A stretch of DNA of 64,000 nucleotides from Kitasatospora sp. NA04385. Its GTDB lineage: Bacteria; Actinomycetota; Actinomycetes; Streptomycetales; Streptomycetaceae. Made by a program: the position numbers and the translations under genes. The notes beneath the pieces are model-generated. The model was not told the origin of the DNA. It did not search any database and worked only from the letters and a program-made list of their open reading frames with translations. Where the stretch lies: positions 4,884,087 to 4,948,086 of the forward strand of contig NZ_CP054919.1 in NCBI RefSeq assembly GCF_013364235.1, in the 5' to 3' direction. Shown one piece after another: positions 15,903 to 24,320 of the stretch; the first letter of the stretch is position 1, and the number at the start of each line of letters is the position of its first letter.

Positions 15903-16554
15903 AGTATTCGACTTCCCGGACATCGAACCCGGCCCGGAGAAGCCACTGGTACTCGGCCCGGCGGGCGAGGTCTTCAAATTCGTGCAGACCGGTGAGAGCA
16001 ACGGCGGGAAATTCCTGTTCTCCAAGCTGACCGTGCCGCCGCACGTCGGCCCGCCGCCGCACATCCACCACCGCACCGACGAGTGGTTCTACGCGCCGAA
16101 CGGCGGGTTCAGCATCTTCATGGGGCCCAACGAGTTCCCCGACCTGGACGTCACGCCGGGCGACGGAGCCGACCGGGAGACGGTCGCCATGCTGCCGATG
16201 CGCCCGAAGGAACTGCTCTACGTCCCGCGCCACTACACCCACGGCTTCGTCAACACGACGACCACCAACCAGGAGATGTGGCTGGTCTGGTCGCCGGACA
16301 CGCCGGAGAGCTCCATCCTCCCGTACTTCATGAACGCGGGGAAGGTCGTGGCCAACGAGCAGGACATCACGGAGCCGGACTTCCTGTCCCGGATCCGGCT
16401 CGTCACGATGGCCCGCGACTACGGCATCAACCAGAGCGCGGACTTCTGGGACTTCGTCAAGGACGTCGTGGAGGACCGGCCCGCGTGGCTGCCGAGCGAC
16501 GGCCGCGCGCGGCTGCTGAACCTGTTCCACGACGAGATCGAGGCGCAGGAGTAG
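15886..16554 (+). CDS. Cupin-domain protein (quercetinase-like, possible dioxygenase)
   Basis: A 222-residue single cupin. Motif 1 is VGPPPHIHHRTDEWFYAPNG, giving His59, His61 and Glu66; motif 2 is LYVPRHYTHGFVN with His119. These are the four expected metal ligands, so it is probably an active metalloenzyme such as a dioxygenase, isomerase or decarboxylase. The C-terminal third is helical (MARDYGINQSADFWDFVKDV). GAGGAGGAA precedes the ATG at 15886. Its position between the dehydratase and the first monooxygenase suggests action on a catechol or (hydro)quinone intermediate; the reaction is unknown. Confidence 0.8.
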   Translation: MSTEYEVFDFPDIEPGPEKPLVLGPAGEVFKFVQTGESNGGKFLFSKLTVPPHVGPPPHIHHRTDEWFYAPNGGFSIFMGPNEFPDLDVTPGDGADRETVAMLPMRPKELLYVPRHYTHGFVNTTTTNQEMWLVWSPDTPESSILPYFMNAGKVVANEQDITEPDFLSRIRLVTMARDYGINQSADFWDFVKDVVEDRPAWLPSDGRARLLNLFHDEIEAQE

Positions 16555-16557
16555 CCC

Positions 16558-17724
16558 GTGGGAATCGACCGGAAGACCTCGATCGCCGTCGTCGGCGGCG
16601 GATTGGGCGGAGCCGCGACGGCCGCGCTGCTGCAGCGGGCCGGCCACCGCGTGACGGTGTTCGAGCAGGCGGGCGCGTTCGAGCCCGCCGGCGCGGGCAT
16701 CCACCTGACGCCCAACGTGATGCGCGTCCTGGACCGGGTGGGGGTCGCCGACGCCCTGGTCGGGGCCGGCTACCTGCCCGAGTCGTTCACCAGCCGGGAC
16801 TTGGCGTCGAACTCCGTCAGGTGCGCGCTGCCGCTCGGCGCCGGGGTGCGGGCGCGGTACGGAGCCCCCTACCTCACCGTCGGCCGCGGCGTGCTCCACC
16901 GGGAACTGCTCGGCGCCCTGCGGCCGGGCACCGTGCGGTACGGCAAGCGGCTGGTCTCGTTCGACGACCGGGGCGCCCGGGTGCGGCTGGACTTCGCCGA
17001 CGGGAGCACCGCCGAGGCCGACTGCGTCATCGGCGCGGACGGCCTCGGGTCGCGGGTCCGGGAGGGGATGCACGGCGCCGAACGCCCCGGCTTCTCCGGC
17101 CAGATCGCGTACCGGGCGACCGTGCCCGCGGGCACCCCGGTCCCCGTCGACCGGCGGTGCATCACCAAGTGGTGGGCCGGGGAGAGCTTCGTCATCGGCT
17201 ACCCGACCGACTCCCGCAGCGGCGACTACTACTTCGTCGCCGGCACGGCGGCCGACGCGTGGCCGCACCCGCGGTCCTGGGTCGAGGCCGACCGGGACGA
17301 GATGCTGGACGCCTTCGCCGGCTCCTGCGACGAGGTCCGCACCCTGCTCGAAGCGGCCCGCTCGCTGACCAAGTGGCCGCTCTTCGAACGCCCGCCGCTG
17401 CAGCAGTGGGGCCGGGGCCGGGTCGCGCTGCTCGGCGACGCCTGCCACCCCATGCGGCCGCACATGGCGCAGGGCGCGGCCATGGCCATCGAGGACGGCG
17501 TGCTGCTGCTGCGCTGCCTGGAGGCCGAGGACGACGTCGAGGACGCGTTCTGGCGCTACGCCGAGAGCCGCAAGCAGCGCACCACCCGGATCCAGGCCGT
17601 GTCCGCCGCGAACTCGTGGCTCAAGGACACCGAAGACCCGGCCTGGGTCTTCAGCTACGACGCGATGAACGTCGACCTACCCGAATCCAGGAGGCACTCC
17701 ACGTGTACGACACTGATGTCCTGA
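16558..17724 (+). CDS. FAD-dependent aromatic monooxygenase, salicylate/6-hydroxynicotinate hydroxylase type
   Basis: A 388-residue class A flavoprotein monooxygenase. The FAD dinucleotide fold is IAVVGGGLGGAATAALLQRA (about 9-28), the DG motif is CVIGADGLGSRVRE (about 155-168), and the GD motif is RVALLGDACHPMRPHMAQGA (about 284-303). AGAGIHLTPNVMRVLDRVGV is characteristic of the subgroup that includes decarboxylating hydroxylases. It could turn protocatechuate into hydroxyquinol by oxidative decarboxylation, or simply hydroxylate the ring; this is inference. The GTG start follows the cupin stop by 3 bases, and it overlaps the next gene by 22 bases. Confidence 0.87.
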   Translation: MGIDRKTSIAVVGGGLGGAATAALLQRAGHRVTVFEQAGAFEPAGAGIHLTPNVMRVLDRVGVADALVGAGYLPESFTSRDLASNSVRCALPLGAGVRARYGAPYLTVGRGVLHRELLGALRPGTVRYGKRLVSFDDRGARVRLDFADGSTAEADCVIGADGLGSRVREGMHGAERPGFSGQIAYRATVPAGTPVPVDRRCITKWWAGESFVIGYPTDSRSGDYYFVAGTAADAWPHPRSWVEADRDEMLDAFAGSCDEVRTLLEAARSLTKWPLFERPPLQQWGRGRVALLGDACHPMRPHMAQGAAMAIEDGVLLLRCLEAEDDVEDAFWRYAESRKQRTTRIQAVSAANSWLKDTEDPAWVFSYDAMNVDLPESRRHSTCTTLMS

Positions 17725-19529
17725 TCGTCGGGAGCGGCCCGGCCGGATCGTCCGCGGGGCTGATGCTGAGCACGTACGGCATCGACAACCTCGTGATCAC
17801 GAAGCACCGCTGGCTCGCCGACACCCCCCGCGCGCACTACAAGAACCAGCGCACCATGGAGGTCTTCCGGGACCTGGACGTGGCGGACGAGATCCTCGCC
17901 AAGGCCTCGCCCAAGGAGGTCATGGGCAACGTCGTCTTCTGCACCAGCCTGGTGGGCGAGGAGCTGGGGCGGCTGCCCTACGGCGCCAACCGGGCGCGGC
18001 GGCAGAGCGACTACGCGCTGGCCAGCCCGGCCGAGCACTGCGACCTGCCGCAGACCCTGCTGGAGCCGATCCTGCTGTCCAACGCCGCCGCGCGCGGCAG
18101 CCACGTCCGGTTCGACACCCAGCTGCTGGGGTTCCGGCAGGACGAGGACGGCGTCACCGCGCAGGTGCTGGACCGGCTGAAGCGCGAGCGCTACGAGATC
18201 CGGGCCAAGTACCTGATCGGCGCGGACGGCGGCAACAGCCTGGTGGCGGAGCAGCTCGGCCTGCCGATGGAGGGCCACATGGGCCTGGCCGGCAGCATCA
18301 GCATCATCCTGCACGCGGACCTCTCGCACCTCGTGGCGCACCGCCCCGGCTACCTCTGGTGGATCATGCAGCCGGGCGCCAACGTCGGCGGCATCGGCAT
18401 GGGCCTGCTGCGCATGGTCCGGCCGTGGAACGAGTGGCAGATCGTGTGGGGCTACGACATGAGCGCGGGCGAGCCCGACGTCTCCGAGATCGACGCGGTC
18501 GGCATCGCCCGCCAACTGATCGGCGACGATTCGGTGGACATCACCATCCGCTCCGTCTCCACCTGGACCGTGAACCAGAAATACGCCACCAAGTACTCCA
18601 ACGGCCGGGTTTACTGTATGGGCGACGCGGTGCACCGTCACCCGCCGTCCAACGGCCTGGGTTCGAACACCTCGATTCAGGACGCCTACAACCTGGCGTG
18701 GAAAATGGCGATGGTCCTGAAGGGACAGGCGTCGGAACGGCTGCTGGACACCTACGACCAGGAGCGCGCTCCGATCGGCAAGCAGATAGTCGAGCGCGCG
18801 AACAAGAGCATCGAGCAGTTCGGGGGCATATTCTCCGCCCTCGGGCTGGACGCGAAGCTGGACGCGGACCAGATGCGCCTCAACATGTCCGTCCTGAAAG
18901 AGGCTTCCGCGGCGGGCGCCGAGAAGCGGAAGATGCTGCGCGAGGCCATCGAGCTCAAGTCGTACGAGTTCGCGACCCAGGGCGTCGAGCTCAACCAGCG
19001 CTACGCGTCGCACGCCGTCCGCCCGGACGGCGCCGGGCACCCCGAGTGGGAGCGCGACCCCGAGCTGTACTACCAGGCGTCCAGCCGGCCCGGCGCCCGC
19101 CTGCCGCACGTCTGGCTCGACCGGCGCGGCGCGCAGGTCTCCAGCCTGGACGTGGTGGGCAAGGGGAGGTTCACCCTGCTGACGGGGCTGAACGGGCAGG
19201 GCTGGCTCCGGGCCGCCGAGCTCCTCTCGGCGGAGCTGGGCATCGAGGTCGCCGCGCACGTCATCGGCCCCGGCCACGAGCTGCAGGACCTCTACGGGGA
19301 CTGGGCCGACGTCACCGAACTGCCGGAGGACGGCTGCCTGTTGGTGCGTCCGGACGCGTTCATCGGCTGGCGCAGCGAGGACTGCGCCGCGGCCGAGGAC
19401 GCGCTGCGCACGGCCCTGCACGGCATCCTCGGGCGGGCTTCGGACGGGCGGGACGATCCGGACGGGTCGGCGCGCACCGAGGACGAGCCCGCTCCGGCGG
19501 CGCGTCCGGCCATGGCGATGAACAACTAG
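17703..19529 (+). CDS. FAD-dependent phenol hydroxylase-like monooxygenase (TfdB type)
   Basis: A 608-residue flavoprotein of the phenol/2,4-dichlorophenol hydroxylase group. It has DVLIVGSGPAGSSAGLMLST (5-24) for FAD, YLIGADGGNSLVAEQLG (about 172-188) as DG motif, and VYCMGDAVHRHPPSNGLGSN (about 303-322) as GD motif. A C-terminal thioredoxin-like domain (about 450-585) is typical of the long TfdB/PheA form. The GTG at 17703 has CCAGGAGG upstream and overlaps the previous gene. It would add a second oxygen to a phenolic ring. The tail beyond 585 is Asp/Arg/Pro-rich and probably disordered. Confidence 0.88.
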   Translation: MYDTDVLIVGSGPAGSSAGLMLSTYGIDNLVITKHRWLADTPRAHYKNQRTMEVFRDLDVADEILAKASPKEVMGNVVFCTSLVGEELGRLPYGANRARRQSDYALASPAEHCDLPQTLLEPILLSNAAARGSHVRFDTQLLGFRQDEDGVTAQVLDRLKRERYEIRAKYLIGADGGNSLVAEQLGLPMEGHMGLAGSISIILHADLSHLVAHRPGYLWWIMQPGANVGGIGMGLLRMVRPWNEWQIVWGYDMSAGEPDVSEIDAVGIARQLIGDDSVDITIRSVSTWTVNQKYATKYSNGRVYCMGDAVHRHPPSNGLGSNTSIQDAYNLAWKMAMVLKGQASERLLDTYDQERAPIGKQIVERANKSIEQFGGIFSALGLDAKLDADQMRLNMSVLKEASAAGAEKRKMLREAIELKSYEFATQGVELNQRYASHAVRPDGAGHPEWERDPELYYQASSRPGARLPHVWLDRRGAQVSSLDVVGKGRFTLLTGLNGQGWLRAAELLSAELGIEVAAHVIGPGHELQDLYGDWADVTELPEDGCLLVRPDAFIGWRSEDCAAAEDALRTALHGILGRASDGRDDPDGSARTEDEPAPAARPAMAMNN

Positions 19530-19540
19530 GAGGGGTGCGC

Positions 19541-20605
19541 ATGACCATCCAGGAGTCTGCTCCGGCGGGGCCCGTCACGCACGGGGACCCCGCGGCCCGG
19601 ACGCCCGCCGGCGAGATCCGCAGGATGCAGGAGCTGATCCGCGGCATGGCGGTCACCCAGATGATCGCCGCGGCCTGCGAGCTCGGCCTCCCCGACGCGG
19701 TGGGCGACGACGGGGACTCGCTGACCGCCCTGGCCGAACGCCTGAAGGCCGACGCGGGCGTCCTGACCCGGATCGCCCGGGCCCTGTCGTCCCAGGGCGT
19801 GTTCGACGTCGACGCGGACGGCGGAATCCGCCACAACGAGGCGTCCCGCCTGCTGACCACCACCACGGACGGCCCCTCGCTCCACTGGGCCGCGCGGTTC
19901 TGGGGGATGCCGGGCATCTGGCGCTCCTGGGGCGCGCTGAGCCACTGCGCCGGCACCGGCGAGGAGGCGTTCTCGCCCGTCAACGGCCAGGACTTCTTCG
20001 CCTACATGAACGCCAGCCCGGAGGAGGAGGCGCTCTACCAGCGCTACATGGCGAGCGGGTACCCGGGGCGCTACGCGGCGATCGCCGACGTGCTCCCGGT
20101 GGAGCCCGGCGAGTGGGTGATCGACGTCGGCGGGGGGACGGGGAGCCTGGCGCGGGCGGTCCTCGAACGGAACCCGGAGGTGCAGGCCATCGTCTACGAC
20201 CAGGCCAGCGTGATCTCCGCCCTGCCCGCGGGGTCGGGGCACGCCCGGCTGAGCACCTGCGCGGGCAGTTTCTTCGACGCGGTACCCGTGGGCGGAGACG
20301 TCTACGTCCTGTCGTGGATCCTGCACGACTGGCCGGACGGGAAGGCGGAGGCCGTCCTGCGCAACTGCCGCACGGCGATGGCTCCCGGCGCCCGGCTCGT
20401 CATCGTGGACCGCGTCCTGCAGGAGTCCCCGCAGGACTGCGACCCGCTCGACCTGGTGCTGGACCTGCAGATGCAGGTCCTGCACGGCGGGCGCGAGCGC
20501 ACCCTGGACGACTTCGCGCGGCTCCTGGACGCGACGGGCTTCTCCGCCCCCCGGGTCCTGTCCGCGCGTCCGGAGTTCGCGGTCGTCCAGGCGACCGCAG
20601 TCTGA
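19541..20605 (+). CDS. SAM-dependent O-methyltransferase
   Basis: A 354-residue class I methyltransferase of the plant/polyketide O-methyltransferase type. A helical dimerisation half (about 1-120) precedes the SAM site WVIDVGGGTGSLARAVLERN (about 191-210). The catalytic His is H261 in SWILHDWPDGKAEAVLRNCR, with VDRVLQES after it. These enzymes methylate phenolic hydroxyls. AGGAGG overlaps the previous stop, 11 bases before the ATG. It probably caps hydroxyls made by the two monooxygenases. Confidence 0.92.
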   Translation: MTIQESAPAGPVTHGDPAARTPAGEIRRMQELIRGMAVTQMIAAACELGLPDAVGDDGDSLTALAERLKADAGVLTRIARALSSQGVFDVDADGGIRHNEASRLLTTTTDGPSLHWAARFWGMPGIWRSWGALSHCAGTGEEAFSPVNGQDFFAYMNASPEEEALYQRYMASGYPGRYAAIADVLPVEPGEWVIDVGGGTGSLARAVLERNPEVQAIVYDQASVISALPAGSGHARLSTCAGSFFDAVPVGGDVYVLSWILHDWPDGKAEAVLRNCRTAMAPGARLVIVDRVLQESPQDCDPLDLVLDLQMQVLHGGRERTLDDFARLLDATGFSAPRVLSARPEFAVVQATAV

Positions 20606-20636
20606 ACGTCGATCACCCGATCCTGTCGAGAGAGCA

Positions 20637-21851
20637 ATGAAAACTGAGAGTGCAGCAAGGCGGACGGTGCAGGTCGGCATGGACCGCGGCCTGACCTTCC
20701 TGATGGCGCTGGCCTGCGGCGCGGTCGCGGCCAACATCTACTACGCGCAGCCCCTGGTCGCGCTGATCGGCCCCGACGTGGGCCTGAGCGCGAGCGCCTC
20801 CAGCCTCGTGGTGACGCTGACCCAGATCGGCTACGGCGTGGGCCTGGTCTTCCTGGTCCCGCTCGGCGACATCTTCGAGAACCGCCGGCTCATCACGGTC
20901 ACCCTGGTGGCGTGCACGGCGGCGCTGCTGAGCGCGTCGGTCGCGTCCAACGCGGCCCTGTTCCTCGGCACTTCGCTGGTGATCGGCCTGAGTTCGGTCG
21001 TGGTGCAGATGCTGGTGCCCTTCGCGGCCCACCTCGCCCCGGAGGAGAGCCGCGGGCAGGTCGTCGGCAACGTCATGAGCGGCCTGCTGCTGGGCATCCT
21101 GCTGGCGCGTCCGGTGGCCAGCATGACGACCGACCTGCTCGGCTGGCGGGCGATCTTCGCCATCTCCGCCGGTCTGATGCTGGTGCTCGCCCTCACCCTG
21201 CGCTCGGTCCTCCCGGAGCGGAAGCCGACCACCTCCGTCCGCTACCCGGCGCTGCTGGCGTCGATGGGGAAACTGCTGGTCAGCACGCCGATCCTGCGGC
21301 GGCGGGCGTTCTACCACGCCATGCTGTTCGGCGCGTTCAGCCTGTTCTGGACCGCCGTGCCGCTGATCTTGGCGAGCCCGGCGTGCGGGCTGAGCCAGGG
21401 CGGGATCGCCCTGTTCTCGCTGGCGGCGGTGCTCGGGGCGTTCGTCGCGCCGGTCGCGGGCCGGATCGCCGACCGCGGTCTGACGAAGCCCGCGACCGGC
21501 CTCGCGATCCTGGCCGTCGTGCTCTGCTTCCTGCTGGTGTTCACCAGCGGCGGGCACATGGTCGCGGCCCTGTTCGTCGCGGCGCTCCTGCTCGACGTGG
21601 GCATCTCGTGCAACCTGGTGCTGGGCCAGCGGGCGATCTTCTCGCTGGGGGCGGAGATCCGCAGCCGGCTGAACGGCCTCTACATGGCGATCTTCTTCGT
21701 CGGCGGCGCGGTCGGGTCGGCGGTGGCCGGCTCGGTGTACGAGTCGTACGGGTGGCAGGGCATCGCCTGGTGCGGGATCGCCTTCCCGCTGGTGGCCGGC
21801 CTCTACTACCTGACGGAGCTGGTGCCGCGGCGCACCGTGCCGGCCGTCTGA
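20637..21851 (+). CDS. MFS exporter of the biosynthetic operon
   Basis: A 404-residue, 12-helix major facilitator. The N-terminal AANIYYAQPLVALIGPDVGL and the loop VPLGDIFENRRLI (the cytoplasmic D-x3-R motif) match the DHA1-type exporter subgroup often annotated as YbcL/YdhP-like multidrug efflux. It begins 31 bases after the methyltransferase stop with GAGAGAG just upstream, so it is in the same operon. Its likely task is export of the product and hence part of self-protection; substrate is not deducible. Confidence 0.88.
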   Translation: MKTESAARRTVQVGMDRGLTFLMALACGAVAANIYYAQPLVALIGPDVGLSASASSLVVTLTQIGYGVGLVFLVPLGDIFENRRLITVTLVACTAALLSASVASNAALFLGTSLVIGLSSVVVQMLVPFAAHLAPEESRGQVVGNVMSGLLLGILLARPVASMTTDLLGWRAIFAISAGLMLVLALTLRSVLPERKPTTSVRYPALLASMGKLLVSTPILRRRAFYHAMLFGAFSLFWTAVPLILASPACGLSQGGIALFSLAAVLGAFVAPVAGRIADRGLTKPATGLAILAVVLCFLLVFTSGGHMVAALFVAALLLDVGISCNLVLGQRAIFSLGAEIRSRLNGLYMAIFFVGGAVGSAVAGSVYESYGWQGIAWCGIAFPLVAGLYYLTELVPRRTVPAV

Positions 21852-22239
21852 TCCGGCCATCCCTGACGGGTCGTCAACCCGTTTGCCGGAAAGCACCGAT
21901 GCGGTGATCCGTCACCGGAATGATTGGCATCCGCACACAGCGGGAAGGTAGGCTGAAGTCTCGCATTCCCGCGATTTGCGCGAGAACTTGCTTGAGCCGT
22001 CACGAACGGATTCGCCCTGCTCCGACGAGAGTTCTGTTCCCTCGGAGCCGCTGAGCGCGTAGTCGTCACCCGACACCGCTCTTTGCGCGCCATCCCGTAG
22101 TACTTCCGGACTTACCGTCCGACTGCTGAATTCCGCGCGCTGCCCTTCGAATCAGTCTTGCGAACGGGTGCCCTCCGCCGGTCCGAATCGGGCCGGCGGG
22201 CGCGCCCAGCATTCGAGCCAAGCCAAGAGGAACGAGCAG
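21852..22239 (+). promoter_or_regulatory. 388-base leader region before the acetolactate synthase genes
   Basis: No gene is supported here. The region separates the exporter from ilvB, so the synthase pair may have its own promoter. An imperfect palindrome (CCGCCGGTCCGA, then A, then TCGGGCCGGCGG) lies at 22175-22199, 40 bases before the ATG, and could be an operator or attenuator. I see no leader peptide rich in branched-chain codons, so classical ilv attenuation is not evident. Confidence 0.5.
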
Positions 22240-23970
22240 ATGACCGAACAGATGACAGGTGCCCAGGCTCTGGTCAGGGCGCTGGAGCACGTCGGGGTCG
22301 ACACGGTGTTCGGATATCCGGGCGGCCACATCCTCCCCGCCTACGACCCGCTGTACGACTCGACCAGGATCCGCCACGTGCTGGTCCGGCACGAGCAGGG
22401 CGCCGGGCACGCCGCGGAGGGGTACGCCCAGGCCACCGGCAAGGTCGGCGTCTGCATGGCCACCTCCGGCCCGGGCGCCACCAACCTGGTCACCCCGATC
22501 GCGGACGCGTACATGGACTCCGTCCCGCTGGTCGCCATCACCGGCCAGGTGCCGAGCACCATGATCGGTACGGACGCCTTCCAGGAAGCCGACATCTGCG
22601 GCATCACCCTCCCGATCACCAAGCACAACTTCCTGGTGACCGACGCCGGCGACATCGCGCGCACCATCGCCGAGGCCTTCCACATCGCCTCCACCGGCCG
22701 CCCCGGCCCGGTGCTGGTCGACATCACCAAGGACGCGCTGCAGGCCACCACCGAGTTCCACTGGGAGCCGACGGCGAACCTGCCGGGCTACCGGCCGGTC
22801 ACCCGGCCGCACGCCAAGCAGATCCAGGAGGCGGCCAGGCTGATCTCCGAGGCCGAGTGCCCGGTGCTGTACGTCGGCGGCGGCGTGCACAAGGCCCGCG
22901 CCTCGGCGGAACTGCTCCGCCTGGCCGAGCTGACCGGCATCCCGGTCGTCACCACGTTGATGGCCAGGGGCACCTTCCCCGACAGCCACCCGCTGCACAT
23001 GGGCATGCCCGGCATGCACGGCACCGTCTCGGCGGTCGGCGCGCTGCAGCAGGCGGACCTGCTGATCGCCCTGGGCGTGCGGTTCGACGACCGGGTCACC
23101 GGCCGGCTGTCGTCCTTCGCGCCGCGGGCCAAGGTCATCCACGCGGACATCGACCCGGCCGAGATCTCCAAGAACCGGACGGCCGACGTCCCGATCGTGG
23201 GCGACTGCAAGGAGGTCATCGGCGCCCTCGTCCAGGCGGTCGACCGCCCCGGCGACTACGTCAAGTGGCGGGCGCAGCTGGACAAGCTGAAGGAGACCTA
23301 CCCGCTCGGGTACGAGGACTTCGGGGACGGCACGCTGGCCCCGCAGTACGTCCTGGAGCGGCTCGGTGCCATCGGCGGACCGGACGCCCTCTACGTGGCC
23401 GGCGTCGGCCAGCACCAGATGTGGGCGTCCCACTTCGTCGGCTTCGAGAAGCCCGGCGCCTTCATCACCTCCGGTGGCGCGGGCACGATGGGGTACGCCG
23501 TGCCCGCCGCGATGGGCGCCAAGATGGGGCGGCCGGACACGGTGGTCTGGGCGATCGACGGCGACGGCTGCTTCCAGATGACCAACCAGGAGCTGGCCAC
23601 CTGCACGCTGGAGGGCGTGCCGATCAAGGTCGCGGTCATCAACAACGGCAACCTCGGCATGATCCGCCAGTGGCAGTCGCTCTTCTACGGCGAGCGGTAC
23701 TCCAATTCCGACCTGCAGACGGCCCAGCGCATCCCCGACTTCGTGAAGCTGGGGGAGGCCTACGGCTGCGTCAGCCTGCGGTGCACCCGGCCCGAGGACG
23801 TGGACGCGACGATCGCCAAGGCGATGCAGATCAACGACGTGCCGGTGGTCATCGACTTCGTGGTCCACGAGGACGCCATGGTCTGGCCGATGGTCCCGGC
23901 CGGCACCAGCAACGACGACATCAAGATCGCCCGAGACATGACTCCGAAGTGGGAGAGCGACGGCTCATGA
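22240..23970 (+). CDS. ilvB: Acetolactate synthase large subunit, cluster-associated copy
   Basis: A 576-residue ThDP enzyme that condenses two pyruvates to acetolactate for valine/leucine synthesis. Catalytic Glu52 lies in RHEQGAGHAAEGYA, the ThDP motif in IDGDGCFQMTNQEL to INNGNLGM, and the FAD/Mg residues in GVRFDDRVTGRLSSFA. In the herbicide/quinone pocket Pro105 and Trp478 are kept, but His30 (GYPGGHILPAYD, codon 22327) replaces the Ala expected there. The loop after Trp478 is shorter than in the housekeeping Streptomyces enzyme as I recall it. AGAGGA precedes ATG 22240. It overlaps ilvN by 4 bases; ilvC is absent. It is either a self-resistance copy or a relocated primary gene. Confidence 0.93.
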   Translation: MTEQMTGAQALVRALEHVGVDTVFGYPGGHILPAYDPLYDSTRIRHVLVRHEQGAGHAAEGYAQATGKVGVCMATSGPGATNLVTPIADAYMDSVPLVAITGQVPSTMIGTDAFQEADICGITLPITKHNFLVTDAGDIARTIAEAFHIASTGRPGPVLVDITKDALQATTEFHWEPTANLPGYRPVTRPHAKQIQEAARLISEAECPVLYVGGGVHKARASAELLRLAELTGIPVVTTLMARGTFPDSHPLHMGMPGMHGTVSAVGALQQADLLIALGVRFDDRVTGRLSSFAPRAKVIHADIDPAEISKNRTADVPIVGDCKEVIGALVQAVDRPGDYVKWRAQLDKLKETYPLGYEDFGDGTLAPQYVLERLGAIGGPDALYVAGVGQHQMWASHFVGFEKPGAFITSGGAGTMGYAVPAAMGAKMGRPDTVVWAIDGDGCFQMTNQELATCTLEGVPIKVAVINNGNLGMIRQWQSLFYGERYSNSDLQTAQRIPDFVKLGEAYGCVSLRCTRPEDVDATIAKAMQINDVPVVIDFVVHEDAMVWPMVPAGTSNDDIKIARDMTPKWESDGS

Positions 23971-24236
23971 GCAAGCACACCCTGTCGGTCCTCGTCGAGG
24001 ACAAGCCCAGCGCGCTCACCCGGGTCACGGCCCTGTTCAGCCGGCGCGGCTTCAACATCGACTCCCTCGTCGTCGTCCCGGCCGAGACGGCGGGGCTCTC
24101 CCGGGTCACCCTGGTGGTCGACGCGGACGACACCCCGCTGGAGCAGGTGACCAAGCAACTCGACAAGCTCATCAACGTGTTGAGCGTCACCGAGGTCGGC
24201 CGCGGGCGGGCGGAGTCCGTCCCCTCCCCCGCCTGA
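23967..24236 (+). CDS. ilvN: Acetolactate synthase small subunit, short ACT-only form
   Basis: An 89-residue regulatory subunit beginning MSKHTLSVLVEDKPSALTRV, with a single ACT domain (about 4-75: FSRRGFNIDSLVVVPAE, SRVTLVVDADDTPLEQVTKQ). It then stops after a short Ser/Pro tail. Actinobacterial IlvN is normally about 170-175 residues, with a second C-terminal domain; that half is missing and the next bases form a terminator. No frameshift remnant is visible downstream. Enteric IlvN/IlvM are naturally this short. It shares an ATGA overlap with ilvB. Altered valine feedback is expected but not shown. Confidence 0.9.
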   Translation: MSKHTLSVLVEDKPSALTRVTALFSRRGFNIDSLVVVPAETAGLSRVTLVVDADDTPLEQVTKQLDKLINVLSVTEVGRGRAESVPSPA

Positions 24237-24254
24237 CACCCGTCCGGCCGCCGC

Positions 24255-24297
24255 GCCCGGGCCGCCCTCCGCCACGGAGGGCGGCCCGGGCCGTTTT
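24255..24297 (+). terminator. Strong terminator after ilvN
   Basis: A perfect stem of about 16 bp (arm GCCCGGGCCGCCCTCCG) closes on a three-base loop and is followed by CCGTTTT. It begins 19 bases after the ilvN stop, confirming that ilvC is not co-transcribed. Confidence 0.88.
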
Positions 24298-24320
24298 CCG
24301 GGGCCGGTCCGCCAGCGCCG

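Noticed and set aside
22240..24236. Treating ilvB-ilvN as simply the ordinary branched-chain biosynthesis operon
   Set aside because: Not excluded, but disfavoured: ilvC does not follow, a terminator closes the pair, the small subunit is half length, and the neighbours are a biosynthetic gene set.
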